In this document: piece after piece, positions 9,114 to 18,201 of the stretch
How positions within the stretch are numbered: the first letter of the stretch is position 1
Layout: each line of letters opens with the position of its first letter
DNA from: Chryseobacterium sp. IHB B 17019
GTDB taxonomy: Bacteria; Bacteroidota; Bacteroidia; Flavobacteriales; Weeksellaceae
Assembly: GCF_001456155.1 (NCBI RefSeq)
Contig: NZ_CP013293.1
Location: 2,790,001 to 2,854,000, forward strand
Direction of reading: 5' to 3'
DNA: 64,000 nt
The notes under the pieces: generated by a model
The model's input: only the letters and a program-made list of their open reading frames with translations
Told to the model about the DNA's origin: nothing
The model's database searches: none
Position numbers and translations under genes: made by a program

Positions 9114-9151
9114 GAATTACAACACAGAATAATTAAAAAATTAAATATATT

Positions 9152-9430
9152 ATGTCAGTAAACTTTAAACCATTAGCAGACAGAGTTTTGATCGAGCCGA
9201 TCGCTGCAGAAACTAAGACAGCTTCAGGTATTATTATTCCGGACACCGCAAAAGAAAAACCACAGGAAGGTACGGTGGTGGCAGTAGGACCTGGTAAAAA
9301 AGATGAGCCTACAACTGTTAAAGTAGGTGACAAAGTTCTTTATGGAAAATATTCAGGTTCTGAATTAAAGCTGGAAGGAAAAGATTATTTAATTGTAAAA
9401 GAGGGAGATTTACTTGGTGTAATTGGATAA
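9152..9430 (+). CDS. groES: Co-chaperonin GroES
   Basis: 92 residues, the normal length. The N-terminal strand [12 protein letters not shown], the mobile loop (about residues 16-34, [19 protein letters not shown]) that docks on GroEL, and the C-terminal [27 protein letters not shown] are all typical. It forms the heptameric lid of the GroEL folding chamber in the cytoplasm. First gene of the operon, followed after 109 nt by groEL; the spacer holds an inverted repeat also found between rpoB and rpoC. Confidence 0.98.
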   Translation: MSVNFKPLADRVLIEPIAAETKTASGIIIPDTAKEKPQEGTVVAVGPGKKDEPTTVKVGDKVLYGKYSGSELKLEGKDYLIVKEGDLLGVIG

Positions 9431-9443
9431 GACTCCAGACACA

Positions 9444-9517
9444 AGACATCAGATTTCAGACTTATTCAAATTAAAAATCAAATTAAACATAAGTTAAATG
9501 TCTAATTTCTGACATCT
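9444..9517. repeat. Intergenic inverted repeat in the groES-groEL spacer (family A, copy 1)
   Basis: Arms 9444-9461 and 9500-9517 pair at 13 of 18 positions. The left arm region (AGACACAAGACATCAGA, 9438-9454) matches, on the opposite strand, the spacer between rpoB and rpoC at 61025-61056. Confidence 0.6.
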
Positions 9518-9533
9518 AACATCTAATATCTAA

Positions 9534-11165
<1,632 letters not shown>

Positions 11166-11192
11166 TACGGTCAACGACCGAGGTAATATATT

Positions 11193-11226
11193 AAAACCGT
11201 TCTACTTTTGTGGAGCGGTTTTTTTT
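11193..11226 (+). terminator. groESL terminator
   Basis: A 13-bp stem with G-U pairs (11193-11205 with 11210-11222), TTTT loop and T tract. It separates groESL from the reverse transcriptase gene. Confidence 0.9.
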
Positions 11227-11285
11227 AATTATAAATATTATAAAATTTTTAAATAAATTTATAATCTAAACCATGTAAACTTATT

Positions 11286-12878
11286 ATGAGAGAAAACTTT
11301 AGAAAAGCAATAAAAAATATTATCGCTCATGGTGATACTGATGTATTTCCTTTTCCATTCGAAAGAAACTTATTTGAGGATAGAATTGAAGAAACACTAG
11401 ATATTTTGGAAAATATTCATAAAAATTTTTCAACCCATTTAATAAGTTCTCCACCATTAACGATTGTTAAGGCTAGCCAAGTAGGGTATTACGGTTTTAG
11501 ACGTGCAACCCTAATAGAACCTTTTTGGAATGCATATTTTTTAGGTTTGGTAATTTCCATTGCACAGAAAATAGAAGATATTAGAATTCCTATTTCAGAA
11601 AACAAAATATTTTCTTATCGATATAAATGGGACAAAACAAAAAGTACTTTATTTCAAAATACGACATGGATTGATTATAAGAAAAAGTGTATTGAATTAT
11701 CAACAAAATATCCCTTTGTGCTTCAGACAGATATATCTAATTTTTATCCGAGAATAAATCACCATAAATTAGAAAACGAATTAAAGAGATTAAATAGTTC
11801 AAACACAACTGAGAAAATTTTAACACTTTTAAGTCACTTTTCAGGAACAATTTCTTATGGATTACCAGTGGGAGGACCTGCTGCACGTATTTTAGCTGAA
11901 TTATCATTAACTCATGCAGATAAACATCTCAACTCTCAAGCTATTATATTTTGTAGATATGCTGACGACTACACTATTTTTTGTAATTCAGAATCTGAAG
12001 GTTATAAAAATTTAATTTTTCTTTCTGAAAAATTGGCTAATGACCAATTGGAACTACAAAAAGGGAAAACAAAAATTCTCACATCACAAGAATTTCAAGA
12101 TATACATAAATTTTTAGACCCACAAAATATTGAATCTATTGAGAGTGATGATGAACAGAAATTATTAAATATTTCAATTAGGTTTGATCCATACTCTCCT
12201 ACTGCAATAGATGATTACGAAGACCTGAAAAAAGCTGTTCAAGAAATTGATATTATTGGAATCCTTTCCAAGGAGGTTAATAAATCGACTATAGATCAAA
12301 CTGTTACGAAGCAAGCAATAAATGCTATTAAAGTCATGGATTCTCATCATCAAATATCAGCAATAAAAATTTTACTTGACAGTAATAATCTCTTAACCTT
12401 ATCACCAGTTTTCCCATCTATACTGCGATTAATTAGAGGGATTTATGATGAATTAGGCCCTCATATCCAAGACTTTATTGACAAAGAACTGTTAAATCTG
12501 TTTCAAAACGATAGCTACCTAACAAAAATTGACTTAAATGTTAATTATATTATTCAAATTTTATCATTAAGACATTCACATGGTAAGGAATCACTATTTA
12601 TAAAGTTATATGATACAGCAACTAATCACTTATTGCGGAGGCAAATAATTATTGCAATGTCAAATTGGGATTGCCATTATTGGCTTATCGATGTCAAAAG
12701 TAATTTTTCTACTTTATCTATGTGGGAACGACGCGCTTTTATGTTTTCTTCATACGTATTAGGCGACGAAGGTCAACATTGGAGAGATCACAATAAAAAA
12801 CGTTTTACTATAGAAGAAAACCTTATCAAAGAGTGGTTTAGTAAAAAGAGTCAAACAAAACAAAAAATCTTAGTATGA
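11286..12878 (+). CDS. Unknown-Group-type reverse transcriptase, putative defence RT
   Basis: 530 residues. N-terminal segment with GDTDVFPFPFE (16-26), then YYGFRRATLIEPFWNAYFLGLV (about 68-89). Reverse transcriptase motif A is LQTDISNFYPRI with catalytic D149; motif B is the unusual GLPVGGPAARILAEL (192-206); motif C is YADD (225-228). After about residue 280 comes a 250-residue, largely helical extension ending in WERRAFMFSSYVLGDEGQHWR. There is no maturase X domain, HNH, RNase H or integrase, and none of the retron hallmarks, so a group II intron or retroelement is unlikely. The motif B form and the helical extension fit the UG/Abi class of host RTs, many of which defend against phage; the exact group cannot be assigned here. 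Its stop overlaps the next start by 4 nt. The locus is markedly more AT-rich than groEL. Confidence 0.85.
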   Translation: MRENFRKAIKNIIAHGDTDVFPFPFERNLFEDRIEETLDILENIHKNFSTHLISSPPLTIVKASQVGYYGFRRATLIEPFWNAYFLGLVISIAQKIEDIRIPISENKIFSYRYKWDKTKSTLFQNTTWIDYKKKCIELSTKYPFVLQTDISNFYPRINHHKLENELKRLNSSNTTEKILTLLSHFSGTISYGLPVGGPAARILAELSLTHADKHLNSQAIIFCRYADDYTIFCNSESEGYKNLIFLSEKLANDQLELQKGKTKILTSQEFQDIHKFLDPQNIESIESDDEQKLLNISIRFDPYSPTAIDDYEDLKKAVQEIDIIGILSKEVNKSTIDQTVTKQAINAIKVMDSHHQISAIKILLDSNNLLTLSPVFPSILRLIRGIYDELGPHIQDFIDKELLNLFQNDSYLTKIDLNVNYIIQILSLRHSHGKESLFIKLYDTATNHLLRRQIIIAMSNWDCHYWLIDVKSNFSTLSMWERRAFMFSSYVLGDEGQHWRDHNKKRFTIEENLIKEWFSKKSQTKQKILV

Positions 12879-13606
12879 TAAGTGAAAGAGATTTAGCAGA
12901 AAAATTCACTGATATTTGGAAACAACATTTTCCGTTGCTAACAGCGAGTTATATGAAATTATTTAATGAAGCCAAGCCAAAAATTATCAATCAAGAGATC
13001 GTTACTAACTATTCTGAAGGAATAAGATATGACTTAGTTTCACAATTAGCATTTAATATTGTAGAAAAGGTTTCTTCAAAAAAAAATGAATATACTGATG
13101 TTTGGACAGAAACAAAATTAAAGCCAATTATTGAACAAACTGCATTTGAGATTTGGAGAAACGGAAACATAACCTATGAAGAAATAAATTTTTCAGAAAA
13201 TGAAAAAAATGACTGTCAAAATATTTGTAATAATATTTTCGAATTTCTAAATAAGGTCACTGTCATATCTAGTTCATTCAAACCAAAATTTTCCGGATAT
13301 GGTATTATTTCAGATTTGATTGGTGACTTAGAAATTGATGAGACATTATATGAAATCAAGACAGTACAAAGAAATTTTCGTTCTTCAGATCTTAAACAAC
13401 TTATCATCTATTTAGCATTATCACATGTTAAAGGTAATAAAAATTGGAAATATGCTGGATTATATAATCCAAGAAAAGGAACTTATTGTAAATTCACTGT
13501 CGAAAAATTAATTTATGATATTTCTGCAGGCAAATCTACAAGTGAATCTTTTAAATCTCTCTTAGACAGTTTTACTAGGGAAGTAAATATTGATAGTAGA
13601 TTTTAG
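12875..13606 (+). CDS. PD-(D/E)XK nuclease-like protein coupled to the RT
   Basis: 243 residues, no signal peptide or membrane helix. The N-terminal half is helical and charged, of unknown type. The C-terminal half shows a RecB/Cas4-like nuclease pattern: GxxSD around D147 with D151, then LYEIKT (E160, K162), then DLKQLIIYL with Q175 and Y179 in the QxxxY spacing. This is the order and spacing of motifs II, III and IV in PD-(D/E)XK enzymes. It starts inside the RT stop codon (ATGA overlap), so both proteins are probably made together. I do not recognise a named family and know of no described system with this exact pair. It could be the effector, or process nucleic acid made by the RT. Confidence 0.65.
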   Translation: MISERDLAEKFTDIWKQHFPLLTASYMKLFNEAKPKIINQEIVTNYSEGIRYDLVSQLAFNIVEKVSSKKNEYTDVWTETKLKPIIEQTAFEIWRNGNITYEEINFSENEKNDCQNICNNIFEFLNKVTVISSSFKPKFSGYGIISDLIGDLEIDETLYEIKTVQRNFRSSDLKQLIIYLALSHVKGNKNWKYAGLYNPRKGTYCKFTVEKLIYDISAGKSTSESFKSLLDSFTREVNIDSRF

Positions 13607-13696
13607 ACCAAAGTAATGTTAATCTCGATTATAATCAATAAACATTAAAGACTTTTAATTATTTTTACGAAACAAAAACCCACAAAAAATATCAAT

Positions 13697-14215
13697 ATGA
13701 ATCTAAAAACCCTAATCACCCACACCGCCCAATACAACAACTGGGTGGTCAACAAGTACATCGACTGGCTTTCCACAAAGTCTGATGAACAGCTTAATCA
13801 GGAAGTTATTTCAAGTTTCCCGACGATCTTAAAAACATTACATCACATCTGGCAAACCCAGGAATATTGGTGGAGCCATATTGCTGAAAACAATGATTTT
13901 AATTTTGAAGAAACTTCAGCTAAAACAACGAAAGATGAAATTTTCGCGGGAATAAAAAACAACTCGGAAAAGCTCATGAAATATGTTGAAGGCCTGTCTG
14001 AAGAAGATTTAGCAAAAAATATAAAAATCGAATCGCAATGGTTTCAATGTGATTTTTCCAAGTATGAGTATATCCAGCATGTCATTATCCACGGAACTTA
14101 TCACAGAGGGCAGATTGTAACCATGGGACGAAATGTCGGAATAACAGACGCTCCAATGACAGATTACAATTATTGGAATATCTATAAAGATGCAGACGTA
14201 ATGAGCATCAATTAA
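13697..14215 (+). CDS. DinB/YfiT-like four-helix-bundle protein
   Basis: 172 residues with the DinB-superfamily fold pattern (not the DNA polymerase DinB). Likely metal ligands are a histidine in LHHIW (H49/H50) and the pair H132 and H136 in HVIIHGTYHRGQI. Family members are metal-binding enzymes or thiol-transferase relatives, and the substrate is unknown. It is a single gene ending in a bidirectional terminator. Its base composition is that of the genome core, unlike the AT-rich pair just before it, so the left boundary of normal sequence lies near 13680. Confidence 0.85.
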   Translation: MNLKTLITHTAQYNNWVVNKYIDWLSTKSDEQLNQEVISSFPTILKTLHHIWQTQEYWWSHIAENNDFNFEETSAKTTKDEIFAGIKNNSEKLMKYVEGLSEEDLAKNIKIESQWFQCDFSKYEYIQHVIIHGTYHRGQIVTMGRNVGITDAPMTDYNYWNIYKDADVMSIN

Positions 14216-14233
14216 GCTAAATCCAAATTAAAT

Positions 14234-14268
14234 AAAAAAACCGTCCTGCTTCCAGAACGGTTTTCTTT
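14234..14268. terminator. Bidirectional terminator
   Basis: A stem built on AAAACCGT with ACGGTTTT, flanked by A and T tracts, between convergent genes. Confidence 0.8.
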
Positions 14269-14285
14269 ATTACCCAATTATATAT

Positions 14286-14948
14286 TTAAAAAATACTGTT
14301 AATTCCCTCTTTCACCTTACTGATTCCCTGGTCAGCGGTTTTCTTTACTTCGGTGCTCGTTTTTTTGACTTCTGTAGTTGCCGTATTTACAGTGGATTTC
14401 ACTCCGGATTCTGCTGTTTTGGTAACTTCATTCAGTCCGGTTTTTTGGGCTACATTTTCAGCTGTACTGACAACTTTGCCCGGTAATTTTCCGTCTACAA
14501 CATCATTCGCCACACCATTTACTGTATTTACGGTTCCGGTTGCAATTTTTCCCGTGGTGTTGATAGCACCGTTTACTACCTTTCCTGCCGTCTGGATAGT
14601 CTTAGAACCTGAAGATACAATGATATTTTTCAATGTCTGTGAGGAAGTTTGCAGGTAATTTTCATATTCAGATTTTACGGTTCCTCCTTTGGCAACATAC
14701 ATATTTTTAGACTCAATATATTTATCCTGAGCGGTTTGCAGTTCCAATGTGGCAGCTTCTATTCTATCAGGAACCTTGGAGGCAACAGCTTCATCATAAT
14801 TTTTCTGGGCATCTGCCAAAGCCAGTGCTGCGGCTTCATAAGACTGTGTAAAATCTATTTTGGCTTCTGCTTTTGTTTCGTTTTTTTTGCAGCTGTCCAG
14901 TGATATAATAGCTGTTGCTAAAACTGCGATTAATAATGCTTTTTTCAT
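14286..14948 (-). CDS. Putative lipoprotein with low-complexity C-terminus
   Basis: 220 residues. The N-terminus has a signal sequence with a lipobox-like end (ISLDSC, Cys20) followed by KK, so it is probably a lipoprotein. Residues about 35-90 look like a helical hairpin (EAAALALADAQKNYDEAV, EAATLELQTAQDKYIES). The rest is an alanine-poor, Thr/Val/Lys-rich repetitive stretch with repeated KTA, VKKT and VNT units. No defined family. It follows a membrane protein gene after 14 nt, and the two probably form an operon. Confidence 0.6.
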   Translation of the reverse strand: MKKALLIAVLATAIISLDSCKKNETKAEAKIDFTQSYEAAALALADAQKNYDEAVASKVPDRIEAATLELQTAQDKYIESKNMYVAKGGTVKSEYENYLQTSSQTLKNIIVSSGSKTIQTAGKVVNGAINTTGKIATGTVNTVNGVANDVVDGKLPGKVVSTAENVAQKTGLNEVTKTAESGVKSTVNTATTEVKKTSTEVKKTADQGISKVKEGINSIF

Positions 14949-14962
14949 TTTGTGTTGATTTT

Positions 14963-15577
14963 TTAATTAGTTAATTGTTGTGTTAATTTTTTTATCTCCT
15001 CATCTTCTTTCGATTGTGAGATTTCGCCATTTAGCTTATTGATTTCCAATATATTTATTTGTTTGGCGAGATTAAGATACTTCAGGTATTTATTCAGAAC
15101 ATCCATTTTTCTTTCGGCTGTAACATGAGATATGTTGGCATTTTTTACAAACGTTTCCATATTATCACTGCATAAAATATATGCCTGGAACGCATTGGAT
15201 GAAAAATGTTCTGAGACTAAAGCATTATTTTCCATTTCACCATAAAGCTTGGGCATTTCTACCGGGGCATTTTGTATTAATTCATTAATGTCTGCGCCTT
15301 TTTTTGCAGGATTAAGATACATTCCCTGGGTTCTCATTTCATTGCTTTCAATAGAAAGATTGGTTGCTGTTAGTAGTTTCACCAAATTTTTTTTCTGGCT
15401 GACATCTGATAAAACAGTGCTTATACTTAGCGCAACAAAAAGACCGGTAAAAGTAGAAATCAAGGATATAAAAAATTCAAAAGTTCTTTTATGCCTGTTT
15501 CTGAACTCTCTCAATTTGGGAGTATTGATCAGAAATAAGCTCAAGATGACTAATGAACATACAATAATAATATACAT
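14963..15577 (-). CDS. Membrane protein of unknown function
   Basis: 204 residues with two membrane helices at the N-terminus (about 1-18 and 33-57), separated by a short basic loop (KLREFRNRHKR). The remaining 145 residues are soluble, helical and charged and probably extracytoplasmic, ending in a coiled-coil-like tail (NKLNGEISQSKEDEEIKKL). No conserved catalytic motif seen. First gene of a likely two-gene unit with the lipoprotein at 14286. Confidence 0.6.
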   Translation of the reverse strand: MYIIIVCSLVILSLFLINTPKLREFRNRHKRTFEFFISLISTFTGLFVALSISTVLSDVSQKKNLVKLLTATNLSIESNEMRTQGMYLNPAKKGADINELIQNAPVEMPKLYGEMENNALVSEHFSSNAFQAYILCSDNMETFVKNANISHVTAERKMDVLNKYLKYLNLAKQINILEINKLNGEISQSKEDEEIKKLTQQLTN

Positions 15578-15916
15578 AAATTATTTTCCGCAGAGTATTC
15601 AATTTCCATGCCCTTTTATTATTAAATACCTATTAAATAATTAGAATGTTTAAATAATCAATAATTAAATTAAATATAATTGAAAAAATATTGAAAAATT
15701 AAAATTTTAATGAATTTTAAACATGAGTTGATTCCTTAAAAAAACAACCTTCATTTTTTTTATCTTAGTGTCTCCAATGTTAAACACAATAAATAATACC
15801 GATAAAACATAAATATTATGAATACAATCAGTTACAAAATCACAGGAGAGTTCATTCATGTTGCCCAGATTGTTAACTGACCATTATTTGTAAAATTCAC
15901 AATCATACTTAAGAAA
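15578..15916. other. AT-rich intergenic region with one short ORF
   Basis: Mostly A/T runs. The only coding-like element is a 20-codon ORF at 15818-15880 (+), MNTISYKITGEFIHVAQIVN, ending 36 nt before the DHFR-like gene. It has no family match that I can see and may be chance or the remnant of a longer gene. Confidence 0.4.
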
Positions 15917-16462
15917 ATGAAAAAAGTAATTCTAGATTTAGCAGTAACATTAGACGGATTTATAGAAGGCCCAAACGGAGAAATCGATTGGTGCATCATG
16001 GATGACGATATGGATTTTGATGGTTTTTTGTCAAGCATCGATACCATTTTCTATGGAAGGGTAAGTTATGATTCCTGGGGAAATTATCAGGCTGATGAAA
16101 ATGCAAGTCCGGAAGAACAGAAGCTTTGGGAAGCCGTTCATTCAAAAAACAAATATGTCTTTTCCAGCCAGAATAGAGAAGATGAAAAGGCAACTTTTAT
16201 CAATTCTGATATTCCGGAAAAAGTAGAGGAAATCAAAAAACAAGGCGGGAAAAATATCTGGCTGTATGGCGGTGCAAGCCTTATTAAAACGTTCATCAAC
16301 TCAAATTTAATTGATGTTTACAGGATTTCCGTTCACCCGATCGCTTTGGGAAAAGGGAAACCATTATTTGAAGATTTAAAGGAAAGATTAAATTTAAAAT
16401 TAATTAAAACAAACACCTTCAAATCGGGAGTGGTACAGCTAATTTATGAACCTGAAAAATAA
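15917..16462 (+). CDS. Dihydrofolate reductase family protein (RibD C-terminal-like)
   Basis: 181 residues. The fold signature is clear: [22 protein letters not shown] at the N-terminus, [10 protein letters not shown] in the middle, [41 protein letters not shown] towards the C-terminus. This is the YwjB/YyaP-type branch of the RibD_C/DHFR superfamily, presumed NAD(P)H-dependent reductases. It is not the essential FolA, and its substrate is unknown. The DUF2200 gene starts 5 nt after the stop, suggesting an operon. Confidence 0.87.
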   Translation: MKKVILDLAVTLDGFIEGPNGEIDWCIMDDDMDFDGFLSSIDTIFYGRVSYDSWGNYQADENASPEEQKLWEAVHSKNKYVFSSQNREDEKATFINSDIPEKVEEIKKQGGKNIWLYGGASLIKTFINSNLIDVYRISVHPIALGKGKPLFEDLKERLNLKLIKTNTFKSGVVQLIYEPEK

Positions 16463-16467
16463 AAACA

Positions 16468-16827
16468 GTGCAGAATAAAAATAACGAAAGAGTTTACAAT
16501 ATGTCTTTTGCCGGAGTTTATCCGCATTATATTCAAAAAGCCGAAAAAAAGGGGCGAACAAAAGAAGAAGTACATGAAATTATTTTTTGGTTAACTGGAT
16601 ATGATGAAAAAAATCTCCAGGAAATACTGGAAAACAAAACCAATTTTAGAGACTTTTTTGAGCAGGCACCTCAAATAAACCCTAATGTTTCAATGATAAA
16701 AGGCGTGATCTGCGGTTACCGGATTGAAGAAATTGAAGAAGAATTGATGCGGAACATCCGATATCTCGATAAAATGATTGACGAACTCGCCAAAGGAAAA
16801 TCAATGGATAAAATTCTAAGGAAATAG
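16468..16827 (+). CDS. DUF2200 family protein
   Basis: 119 residues. The whole length fits DUF2200: [32 protein letters not shown] near the start, [29 protein letters not shown], and a C-terminal [20 protein letters not shown]. Function unknown; small cytoplasmic protein. I use the GTG at 16468 because the family normally has about ten residues before the MSFA motif; the next in-frame ATG (16501) would remove them. It lies 5 nt after the DHFR-like gene. Confidence 0.8.
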   Translation: MQNKNNERVYNMSFAGVYPHYIQKAEKKGRTKEEVHEIIFWLTGYDEKNLQEILENKTNFRDFFEQAPQINPNVSMIKGVICGYRIEEIEEELMRNIRYLDKMIDELAKGKSMDKILRK

Positions 16828-16839
16828 ATTTTTTTGGTC

Positions 16840-16915
16840 GGAAGTTGGAGGGGAGAAGCTGGAAGTTAACAAATACACTGTAATATTACGGTAACAACCT
16901 CTCTCCTCCAGCTTT
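16840..16915. repeat. Interspersed inverted repeat (family B, copy 1)
   Basis: The left arm GAAGTTGGAGGGGAGAAG faces a right arm CCTCTCTCCTCCAGCTTTC. The left end, read on the minus strand, matches the sequence at 21179-21212 (AACTTCCAGCTTC then CCTCCA and CTTC) with few differences. Confidence 0.6.
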
Positions 16916-17007
16916 CATCCCCCATCCTCAATTATTTTTACATTTTTTGTCCAATCCCGAAAATCCGATTGTCATTACAGTATAATCCAAAAAAAAAAAA
17001 TTATACA

Positions 17008-17763
17008 ATGAAAATCACAGTAATCGGCGGTACAGGGCTTATCGGAAGCAAGCTTGTCGACAGCCTTAGAAATTTAGGGCACGAGGTTTTGTCCGCTTCC
17101 CCCAATTCGGGTGTAAATACCATTACGGGAGAAGGATTGGACCAGGCATTGGAAAATGTTGACGTTGTTGTAGACGTAGCCAACTCCCCTTCTTTTGCGG
17201 ACGACGATGTTATGAATTTCTTCAAAACATCAGGTGAAAACTTAATTGCAGCAGAGAAAAAAGCAGGTGTAAATCATCACATTGCCTTATCGGTTGTAGG
17301 AACGGAACGTTTGCAGGAAAGCGGCTATTTCAGGGCAAAACAGGTCCAGGAAGACATTATCAAAAATGCCGAAATCCCTTACACCATCGTACATTCAACG
17401 CAGTTCTTTGAATTTGTTGGCGGAATTGTTAAGTCAAGCACAGTTGACAATAAAATTTTGGTTTCTCCGGCTTTAATCCAGCCTATCGCTTCGGATGACG
17501 TGGTAAAAGCAATGACAGAAGTAACCATTGGTGAGCCGAAAAATACAATCGTAGAAATCGGTGGCCCGGATAAAATTAAATTATCTGATCTTGTGAAAAA
17601 ATACACAACGGTCATGAAAAATACAGATGAGGTGGTTTCAAATCCGGATGCAACTTATTTTGGGGCACCTTTAAATAATTCTACTTTAATTCCGGGAACG
17701 AAAGCGAAATTGGGAACAATTCAGTACGACGAATGGATTTCCAATCCTGAAAACCAGAGATAG
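17008..17763 (+). CDS. NAD(P)-binding SDR family protein
   Basis: 251 residues from the ATG at 17008, which puts the Rossmann motif GGTGLIGSK at residues 7-15; an in-frame TTG at 16969 would only add a low-complexity lysine run. Atypical SDR (NmrA-like) architecture: dinucleotide site, VDVVVDVANSPSF, then VNHHIALSVVGTERLQESGYFRAKQVQE, where Y and K could be the active pair. The C-terminal part resembles substrate-binding lobes of quinone reductase-like SDRs. Substrate unknown. It precedes the YciI and ECF42 genes in the same orientation. Confidence 0.85.
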   Translation: MKITVIGGTGLIGSKLVDSLRNLGHEVLSASPNSGVNTITGEGLDQALENVDVVVDVANSPSFADDDVMNFFKTSGENLIAAEKKAGVNHHIALSVVGTERLQESGYFRAKQVQEDIIKNAEIPYTIVHSTQFFEFVGGIVKSSTVDNKILVSPALIQPIASDDVVKAMTEVTIGEPKNTIVEIGGPDKIKLSDLVKKYTTVMKNTDEVVSNPDATYFGAPLNNSTLIPGTKAKLGTIQYDEWISNPENQR

Positions 17764-17831
17764 AAACAACCGTTTTTATTATTAAATTTATACAATCCAA
17801 TTACATTTATTAAAATTTTAAATCAAAAATC

Positions 17832-18182
17832 ATGAACGAGTTTTTAATAGCAATACACAGAGATATTATCAATAAAGACGCATCACCGTCTCCGGAGCAG
17901 ATGCAGGCTGCCATCCAGCCATTCCAGGACTGGCTGGGAGGAATTGCAGCGCAGAATAAATTGGTTGCACCTCCAAAAAGATGGGATCTTGGCGGAAGAG
18001 TCGTAAAAAATGACACAGTAACCAACGGTCCTTACGCGGAAATCAAAGAATCAATCGGCGGAATGTTCATCATCAGAGCTAATGATTATGACGAAGCAGT
18101 GGAAATCGCAAAAGGATGCCCGATTCTTCAGTGGGGAGCAAGCGTGGAGGTGAGAATGGCAATTCCACCTGCAACTGAATAA
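17832..18182 (+). CDS. YciI/DGPF-domain protein
   Basis: 116 residues, ferredoxin-like YCII fold. Recognisable are the opening FLIAIHRD, the TNGPYAEIKESIGGMFIIRANDYDEAVEIAKGCP core (the DGPF position reads NGPY here) and the ending WGASVEVRMA. Proteins of this group are commonly encoded beside ECF42 sigma factors, and that is the case here, 19 nt apart. Its biochemical role is not established. Confidence 0.88.
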   Translation: MNEFLIAIHRDIINKDASPSPEQMQAAIQPFQDWLGGIAAQNKLVAPPKRWDLGGRVVKNDTVTNGPYAEIKESIGGMFIIRANDYDEAVEIAKGCPILQWGASVEVRMAIPPATE

Positions 18183-18201
18183 TTTTTTAAAATTAAAGTA
18201 A

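Noticed and set aside
9001..9151. CIRCE operator upstream of groES
   Set aside because: No TTAGCACTC-N9-GAGTGCTAA-like inverted repeat is present.
11286..12878. Group II intron or retron interpretation of the RT
   Set aside because: No maturase or endonuclease domain, no retron motifs, and no msr/msd-like repeat structure in the flanks.
13697..14215. Calling the 172-residue protein a DNA polymerase because of the name DinB
   Set aside because: It has the metal-binding four-helix DinB fold; the true polymerase IV gene is at 36194.
15818..15880. 20-codon ORF before the DHFR-like gene
   Set aside because: No promoter match, RBS or recognisable homology; kept only as a note in the intergenic entry.
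16969..17007. TTG start for the SDR gene
   Set aside because: Adds a lysine-rich run from an A tract before the Rossmann motif; the ATG at 17008 is the normal N-terminus.
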